From Opitutaceae bacterium TAV5 (lineage in GTDB: Bacteria > Verrucomicrobiota > Verrucomicrobiia > Opitutales > Opitutaceae), in NCBI GenBank assembly GCA_000242935.3, contig CP007053.1, forward strand, positions 1,798,001 to 1,862,000: a DNA stretch of 64,000 nt, read 5' to 3'. Each line of letters starts with the position of its first letter. Positions within the stretch are counted from its first letter, which is position 1. The position numbers and the translations under genes are program-made. The notes under the pieces are model-generated. The model saw nothing but the letters and a program-made list of their open reading frames with translations. It ran no database searches and was not told the origin of the DNA. Below, one piece after another: positions 58,779-64,000 of this stretch.

Positions 58779-59621
58779 ATGCATATGAACATACCATCAT
58801 CCTCCCTGGTTCCCAAACTCGCGGCGTCCCTCGTGGCTTCCGCAACCCTCGCCATCAGCGCATTCGCGTTCGATGTCATCAACGAAGACTTCAGCTCCGG
58901 CTGGAGCGGCCTGTCCGCATCCGGCTGGACGCGCATGGCCTACAATACGACCGGCGCCCCCTCCCTGATCGCACTCGACGGCGGAACGGGAAGCGCAGCG
59001 AAGTTCAACAATGTCGGCATCGCGAAGGATTTTTCGTCCACGCTCACGCTCGCCAAAGATTTCGAACTTACCGCCAGCATCACGGCCAGCGCCTACCAGC
59101 GTTCGGTCTATATTCTCGTGACCAGCGCGCCCGATGCGGAAGGGAAAATCTCCGGCTACGGCCTGGTGCTCAACACAGCACTGGAAAACAACTACGGCGG
59201 CCAGGGATGCGTTTCCATTCGCAAACTCGACGGCGTGATCGCCGCGGACCTCAAGGCAAACGATCCCCTCGGCTCCAACCTCACCACGCCGGTGGCATCC
59301 GGCATCACGCTCTCCATCGGGGCCGACCCGACGTCGGCCAGCCAGTTTGGCTCGATCCGCCTCACCTGGAATGCCGTCGATGGCTCACTTGATCTGTATC
59401 TCGGCGGCAGTTCGGTGGCTGCGGCATCGATCAGGGACACGTCGTTCTCGTCGTTTTCCAACATCTACATTTCGGGAAACAGCGCCGGCTACTTCGACAG
59501 TCTCACGCTCACGACGACAGCCAGTCCGATCCCCGAACCCGGCACGTATGCGTTGATTGCAGGTGGCATGCTTCTGATATGTGCGCTCATGCGCCAGCGT
59601 GCACGACGACGCTCCGCGTGA
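58779..59621 (+). CDS. PEP-CTERM-anchored exported protein
   Basis: A 280-residue protein. Signal peptide (LAASLVASATLAISAFA), a beta-sandwich body with LamG-like texture (NYGGQGCVSIRKL; SGNSAGYFDSLTLTT) and the C-terminal sorting tail IPEPGTYALIAGGMLLICAL followed by Arg residues. Start at 58779 (58785 is possible). It follows the pseudopilin after 132 bp. Confidence 0.85.
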   Translation: MHMNIPSSSLVPKLAASLVASATLAISAFAFDVINEDFSSGWSGLSASGWTRMAYNTTGAPSLIALDGGTGSAAKFNNVGIAKDFSSTLTLAKDFELTASITASAYQRSVYILVTSAPDAEGKISGYGLVLNTALENNYGGQGCVSIRKLDGVIAADLKANDPLGSNLTTPVASGITLSIGADPTSASQFGSIRLTWNAVDGSLDLYLGGSSVAAASIRDTSFSSFSNIYISGNSAGYFDSLTLTTTASPIPEPGTYALIAGGMLLICALMRQRARRRSA

Positions 59622-59684
59622 ACGGTCTGCTGCCGCTGCCCTGCGGGGCGGCAGTTCCATTCATCGGGACGGGCTTCCCTCCGT

Positions 59685-60380
59685 TCAGGGAATCTCGCTG
59701 TAGGGACGGCTGGCCACGCGCCAGTCCCAGAAAAGTGTGTTGCGGTGGCCGCCGTGCGTGAGCTTGCGCGGCACCTTGTCTCCCCATGTCGTTTTGGCAG
59801 TAGCCGAGCCGAGACGGCCATAATCCATGTCCTGCAGGGCGATGCCTTCGCGAACACGCAGGAGCACCGAATCCAGTTCGGTATACAGCATCGGTTTCAG
59901 TGTGCTGCCCTTCCCGAATGGATACACATCCAGGACCTGCGGCGTTTCCTTGCTTGCCGCAGGTGGACAGAAGTAAGGTGGCCCTCCCGCAGTCGGAGAC
60001 TTTGCGACAAAACCGCTGCAAATATACGAAGCAGGGAGCTGAAATTCATCGGTGTTGGGCAACCCGATGTAGGGGGCCAGATAAAGCATGAGAGGCTTGC
60101 CGTCCTTGTTTACGTATTTTGAACCGTCCACTACCTGCTCGACGACATCCTGATCCAACGGACCGGGAAGGCGGTCGCGATTGTCGTTTACGTAGAGATG
60201 GATGGCAACTCCCCACGAGCGGAGCGCGGTCTTGCACTGGGCGTCGCGGGCCTTGTCGCGGACTTTCGCTGTAACAGGAATCAGGATGCCGGCGAGGATG
60301 CCGATGATGGCGATCACGGTGAGCAGCTCGACCAGCGTGAAGGCGCGGCACAGGGGAGGGTGTTGGCGGAAAGATTTCAT
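59685..60380 (-). CDS. Type II pseudopilin-like protein
   Basis: A 231-residue protein with [20 protein letters not shown] (about 14-33) as prepilin leader and helix, a charged turn (RDKARDAQCKTALRSWGV) and a C-terminal globular domain with KLTHGGHRNTLFWDW. Its stop overlaps no gene; its start overlaps the end of the alginate-lyase-like gene by 4 bp (60377-60380), so the two are translationally coupled. Confidence 0.86.
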   Translation of the reverse strand: MKSFRQHPPLCRAFTLVELLTVIAIIGILAGILIPVTAKVRDKARDAQCKTALRSWGVAIHLYVNDNRDRLPGPLDQDVVEQVVDGSKYVNKDGKPLMLYLAPYIGLPNTDEFQLPASYICSGFVAKSPTAGGPPYFCPPAASKETPQVLDVYPFGKGSTLKPMLYTELDSVLLRVREGIALQDMDYGRLGSATAKTTWGDKVPRKLTHGGHRNTLFWDWRVASRPYSEIP

Positions 60381-61639
60381 GGCGATGGCGGGGTCAGGCC
60401 CGACAACCGGACGATGCGGTCGTCAACAGGACGCAGGGTGGCGAGGTGGCGGGTGGCACGGTCGAGAGCCTGGACAAGGTCGGCGTTCGCCGCGTAAGCC
60501 CTGGCGGCCAGACGCGTGATCTGGATGGCGAGGTTGTTGGGCTCCTTGTCGAGGCTGCGCCAGGTCCAGGGTTTTTCGTTGGCGAGATAGGGAGCGATGA
60601 ATGCAAAGCCTTTTTCGAGGCCGCGTCCGTCGGGCGTGCGGTAGTGCCAGAGATCCTCTCCGATAATATCGCCGCAGCGGGCGAGCGCGGTGAAGGCCCG
60701 CAGGGCATAGACGGAGTAGTTGAACGAACGGTTGCGCTTGAGTTCCTGCGGCAAGCTGCCGTCGGCCACCATCTGCTGCGCAATCCGGTCGCGTCCGCGG
60801 AGGACGGCCTCGCGGGCTCGGGCGGTGTGTCCGCTGTAGATCGAAAAGGCGGCGATCTGTGCATCGTACCAGACGCCATGGTTGCTGTCGGAACGGAGCT
60901 CCTCCTTGCCAAGGGGACTTTCGAGCAGCCAGGTCGTGTAGTCGTAAAACCAGCGGCGGAGCGCATCGTCGTCGGCCCGGGTCCAGCTTCGGGAGGTTGC
61001 GAGAAGTTTTACGGAATCGAGCAGGCCGATCAGCTCGGCGCCCTCGATGATGCCGATCGCCATGCCGTCATGGACGCCGGGCAGCGATGACGAGTAGTTG
61101 AAATTCGGATTCATCCGTGTGGCAGGCGCGATGAACCAGGCACGCAGGATGTCGGCGGCCTTGGCAGCATGGCGTTCGTCCTCCGTGCAGAACCAGGCGA
61201 GGGCCAGCGCGTTGACGCGGATGCGCATGACCACGTAACGGCGTTTGTCGTAGTCGGGACCGTTTGTGTCGGGATTCACATGGCCATCCCGGCGAATCCA
61301 GGGCATGCTGTCGGGCGTGTCGGGGTTGGGCCAGGAGTAGCTGCCGATGGCGAAGAAATCGTGCTTGTCCCCGGAGGGCGGGATACGGGTTTTGTTGACG
61401 ACGGAGTCGGGTGTGACGGCGAGATACGAGGTGGCTTCCCGAAGGAGAGTTTCGAAGGCGGGTTGCCGTTCGGGTTTGCCGGCCCGGATCTCGGCGCGAA
61501 TGGCGAGGAGATCGGCGTGGTCGATATTGACGAGAGCAGGCGGGCGGGTCTCCGCAGGACCGGCGGTGGCGGCAGAGAAGGCGAATGCCATCGCCGGGAG
61601 CATGGCGAGGAGATGTCGGCGGGATTTCATGGTGGTCAT
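60377..61639 (-). CDS. Alginate lyase family protein
   Basis: A 420-residue exported enzyme. After a signal peptide (LLAMLPAMAFAFSAATAGP) comes an alpha/alpha toroid with motifs typical of the alginate lyase (PF05426) family: NFNYSSSLPGVHDG (about 189) and SNHGVWYDAQ (about 255), which provide the catalytic Asn/His/Tyr. Beta-elimination of uronic-acid polysaccharides is the expected reaction. The start could also be 61630. Confidence 0.82.
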   Translation of the reverse strand: MTTMKSRRHLLAMLPAMAFAFSAATAGPAETRPPALVNIDHADLLAIRAEIRAGKPERQPAFETLLREATSYLAVTPDSVVNKTRIPPSGDKHDFFAIGSYSWPNPDTPDSMPWIRRDGHVNPDTNGPDYDKRRYVVMRIRVNALALAWFCTEDERHAAKAADILRAWFIAPATRMNPNFNYSSSLPGVHDGMAIGIIEGAELIGLLDSVKLLATSRSWTRADDDALRRWFYDYTTWLLESPLGKEELRSDSNHGVWYDAQIAAFSIYSGHTARAREAVLRGRDRIAQQMVADGSLPQELKRNRSFNYSVYALRAFTALARCGDIIGEDLWHYRTPDGRGLEKGFAFIAPYLANEKPWTWRSLDKEPNNLAIQITRLAARAYAANADLVQALDRATRHLATLRPVDDRIVRLSGLTPPSP

Positions 61640-61707
61640 TGTCGGGGCAACCGGCCCGATGGGTCACAAAAGGAAGCGTGTGTCTGGAGACTGGGAGGCA
61701 GAAGATA

Positions 61708-62550
61708 TCAGCGGGCCTGCCGGCGGATGCGACGAACGAGAATCAGGGCACCCACGCCAAGGCCGGCGGTCAGGGCGATACCGGCAGGTTCGGGGATGGT
61801 GCCCGCAGGGGCAAAGCCGAAGTTGTTGAGACCGAGAGTGACCGTCTGTCCTGACTGGGCGGTGACGTTGACCGTGATTTCCACCGAACCGATCAGATCG
61901 ACGCCGGACGCCTTGTAGCCGAAATACAGACCCTGGGCTCCGGCAAGCGATTCGTCCATGGTCTGGGTGGAAAGAGCCGTGCCGGCCACGGAGAAGAAGG
62001 TGGCCGTGATGGATGTCACCCGGGAGAACTGGCCGCTGGGCCCCGTGAGAAGGAATCCGACCGCGGCGACGCCTTCGCCTGTCGTGAAGCTTCCACCGTC
62101 CAGCGAACCAAACTCGATGGTCGCCTTGACGTAGCCGGCGGCGCCTCCGTTGACGAGACGCATGCCGGTATCCGTCGCCAGGTAGTCGGGATTGGTGAGT
62201 TCGCGGCCCGCCTCGGTGTTCACGCTGGTCCCGGAAATGGAGAAACGGACATCGGGACGGTTGGCCTCGGTAAACGAAAACGTGTTGGTCGATGTCCCGT
62301 ATCTCTCGAATCCCGCAAACCCCTCTTTAATGACGGCAAAACCGTCGGTCGTTTCGAGCACGGATTTTTCGGTGCTCCCGGTCACTGTTTTCGTGATACC
62401 GATTTTTCCGGTATCCTTGTCCATGGAACCGGGGCCGGTCGTGAGCACGGGATCGGTGATCACGACCGCATGCAGTTGGGACGCGGAAAGCAGGAGTGCG
62501 GCAGAGGCGAGAGAAGCAAGGCGGGTGAACGGTTTCGTTGTGTTTTGCAT
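61708..62550 (-). CDS. PEP-CTERM-anchored exported protein
   Basis: A 280-residue protein with signal peptide (LASLASAALLLSASQLHA), a beta-rich Thr/Gly/Ser body, and the tail GTIPEPAGIALTAGLGVGAL followed by VRRIRRQAR, the exosortase sorting signal. It lies immediately upstream of the alginate-lyase-like gene on the same strand and divergent from a LacI gene. Confidence 0.85.
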   Translation of the reverse strand: MQNTTKPFTRLASLASAALLLSASQLHAVVITDPVLTTGPGSMDKDTGKIGITKTVTGSTEKSVLETTDGFAVIKEGFAGFERYGTSTNTFSFTEANRPDVRFSISGTSVNTEAGRELTNPDYLATDTGMRLVNGGAAGYVKATIEFGSLDGGSFTTGEGVAAVGFLLTGPSGQFSRVTSITATFFSVAGTALSTQTMDESLAGAQGLYFGYKASGVDLIGSVEITVNVTAQSGQTVTLGLNNFGFAPAGTIPEPAGIALTAGLGVGALILVRRIRRQAR

Positions 62551-62645
62551 GGTGTTTTGCGGGTCGGTTGACGGGTGATGAACCGGGCGGGGGCCTGATC
62601 GCTCATAAAAATGGATTGCGTGGCGGGCAAAACAAGGTGTTTTAG

Positions 62646-62661
62646 GGTTAACACGTTTACC
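62646..62661. promoter_or_regulatory. Putative LacI-type operator near paralog 3
   Basis: GGTTAACACGTTTACC is an imperfect 8+8 palindrome in the divergent region between the PEP-CTERM gene and the third LacI gene, 16 bp before the LacI start. It has a different core from the ATCGTGAT sites, as expected for a regulator with a different recognition helix. Confidence 0.45.
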
Positions 62662-62676
62662 TCATTTAAATACGCA

Positions 62677-63699
62677 ATGATTTCAAAATCGCCGACTTAT
62701 CGTGATATTGCGCAACGGGCGGGAGTGAGCATTGCGACCGTAAGTTTCGCGTTGCGCAACCGGTCCAAGGTATCGGAAGAAACGCGACGACGGATCAAGG
62801 CCATCGCCGCGGAGTGCGGTTACCGGCCCAATCCGATGGTGACGGCGCTGATGTCGCAACACCGGCGGCGGTCGGCACGGCAGCAGATGCGGGCGATCAT
62901 CGTATCGTTTTCTCCGGGCTGGATGCCGGAGGCGGCCGGCGGGCATTCGACCCTCTCCCGCTTCCGGGACGGGGAACGGACAGCGTGCGAGGAGACCGGT
63001 TTCATTCTCGAAGGCATGTTGTGGGGGGAATTCGAGGAATCGGCCCGGCGTGTGTTCGCCCGGCTGCGCGCGCGTCGGGTGCCCGGCGTGGTGTTTCGCG
63101 GCGGCAGCGTGCCGAAATGGTGCGAGTCGGGCTGGGACAACTACGCGTTCGCCGCCCTCGGCTCTCCGCTCAGGAATTTCAACGCGCATCTCAGCATGGC
63201 CGATCACTACGGCAACGCGTGGCTGGTGATGGACAGGCTGGCCGCGCTGGGATACCGGCGCCCGGGATTCGTCCTGGAGCGGTCATTATGGGTCAATTAC
63301 CGGGCGCTGTCCGCCTATATGGGCTGGGCCAGGATCAACGGATACGAGGCTCCCGCGCCGCTGGTGGTGGACCACTGGGACCGCGAGGCGTTTCTGCGCT
63401 GGTTCGGGCAGGGACGGCCGGACGCCATCGTGGTGTCGTCAGGGGAGCCGATCGACTATCTGAAAGTAGCAGGGATCCGCATTCCGGAGGATGTCGGGAT
63501 CGCTCATCTGGATCTGGATGATTCGTGGCAGCACCTGGCCGGAGTCAGGCAAAACAACTTCGAGGCAGGTCGCGCCGCCGTGCATCTGGTGATCGACCAG
63601 ATCAACCGCAATGTCTGCGGCATTCCGGAGCATCCGCGTTCCATGTTCATCACTGGCGACTGGTTCGCCGGGCCAAGCGTGAGGAAGCAAGAACGCTGA
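62677..63699 (+). CDS. LacI-family transcriptional regulator (third)
   Basis: A 340-residue LacI/GalR regulator. The helix-turn-helix YRDIAQRAGVSIATVSFALRN (about 8-28) is different from the two REIAAACGC paralogs. The sensor domain and a C-terminal IPEDVGIAHLDLDDSW follow. The start at 62677 (MISKSP) leaves the promoter/operator region upstream. It is divergent from the PEP-CTERM and alginate-lyase genes and presumably controls them. Confidence 0.88.
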   Translation: MISKSPTYRDIAQRAGVSIATVSFALRNRSKVSEETRRRIKAIAAECGYRPNPMVTALMSQHRRRSARQQMRAIIVSFSPGWMPEAAGGHSTLSRFRDGERTACEETGFILEGMLWGEFEESARRVFARLRARRVPGVVFRGGSVPKWCESGWDNYAFAALGSPLRNFNAHLSMADHYGNAWLVMDRLAALGYRRPGFVLERSLWVNYRALSAYMGWARINGYEAPAPLVVDHWDREAFLRWFGQGRPDAIVVSSGEPIDYLKVAGIRIPEDVGIAHLDLDDSWQHLAGVRQNNFEAGRAAVHLVIDQINRNVCGIPEHPRSMFITGDWFAGPSVRKQER

Positions 63700-63727
63700 T
63701 GCGCGAAAGAAGGGCGAACCGCCGCCG

Positions 63728-64000
63728 TCACAGCTTCGCCGCGGCCGCTTCGTCCACCAGCCACACGGTTTTGTCGGCGACGGTTTTGAGGATCTGCGAA
63801 GGCGTTTCGTTCGGCGCGTAGTGTCCCTTCATGACACGGTGCAGCGCGTCGGCCTTGCCGGCGCCGAGCGTCATGACCACGATCAGGTCACAGGCGGCAA
63901 GGCCAGTGGGCGTGATCGTCAGGCGCCAGCCCTTGCCGGGGACTTCCTGCGCGCCGAAAAGGGCGCCACCGTCCCCGGCCAGGAGCGGCGTGCCCGGAAA
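63728..64000 (-). CDS. pgl: 6-phosphogluconolactonase (C-terminal part, start outside window)
   Basis: The leftward frame from the window edge ends at 63728. The visible 90 residues include GKGWRLTITPTGLAACDLIV, VMTLGAGKADALHRVMKG and KTVWLVDEAAAAKL, which fit the C-terminal part of the 6-phosphogluconolactonase/glucosamine-6-phosphate isomerase-like family. It hydrolyses 6-phosphogluconolactone in the oxidative pentose phosphate pathway. It converges with the LacI gene. Confidence 0.8.
   Translation of the reverse strand, partial: FPGTPLLAGDGGALFGAQEVPGKGWRLTITPTGLAACDLIVVMTLGAGKADALHRVMKGHYAPNETPSQILKTVADKTVWLVDEAAAAKL

Noticed and set aside
1-64000. tRNA or rRNA genes, including a tRNA attachment site for the prophage
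   Set aside because: No cloverleaf-like sequence or rRNA segment was seen, and Mu-like elements do not need a tRNA site.

Overview
This window is GC-rich bacterial DNA, most consistent with a member of the Verrucomicrobiota, probably Opitutaceae. The evidence is the combination of PEP-CTERM-anchored exported proteins, type II pseudopilin-like proteins with the [17 protein letters not shown] leader, LacI-family regulators carrying an REIAAACGC helix-turn-helix, and several exported carbohydrate-active enzymes. The lineage call is an inference from gene content; no rRNA or other marker gene lies in the window.

Host DNA, left side (1-11799). An NfeD/NfeD/FloA membrane-microdomain operon with a small anchored protein is followed by intergenic palindromes and a rhomboid protease. 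Next comes a LacI regulator, divergent from a PEP-CTERM protein, a large exported glycosidase and a pseudopilin. A 14-bp palindrome, GTGATCGTGATAAC, is present both upstream of the PEP-CTERM gene and upstream of the pseudopilin. The last host item here is an AraC-type gene that lacks its N-terminus.

Prophage (about 11.8-50.68 kb, about 38.9 kb). This is a transposable Mu-like phage in which two arms diverge from a central switch at 24.73-24.80 kb. The leftward early arm carries a Ner/Cro-like protein, a MuA-type transposase, a MuB-type ATPase, an orphan DnaA domain-IV protein, DUF3164, GemA-like and ASCH-like proteins, a methyltransferase-like protein and many small unknowns. The rightward arm carries a repressor candidate, a lipoprotein, Mu-type packaging and head genes (small and large terminase, gp29 portal, a protease-scaffold-capsid fusion), a cytosine-5 methyltransferase preceded by ten 7-bp repeats, and a long-tail module. 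The tail module has a tube, three proteins with signal peptides, a chaperone pair in two frames, a tape measure, and gene-transfer-agent-like hub proteins with an NlpC/P60 peptidase. The missing N-terminus of the AraC gene lies on the far side of the prophage, so the phage appears to have split that regulator.

Host DNA, right side (50.67-64 kb). An FAD-dependent oxidoreductase stands divergent to the AraC N-terminal fragment. It is followed by a VapBC-type toxin-antitoxin pair with a recognisable promoter-operator, and a sialate O-acetylesterase and beta-helix enzyme operon. A second LacI paralog has the palindrome GGCATCGTGATGCC over its own start codon and again upstream of the enzyme operon. 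Further along are two more pseudopilins, two PEP-CTERM proteins, an alginate-lyase-family enzyme, a third LacI regulator, and the end of a 6-phosphogluconolactonase. The host DNA on both sides looks like polysaccharide-utilisation and cell-surface modules, each built from a LacI regulator, a pseudopilin, a PEP-CTERM protein and a carbohydrate-active enzyme.
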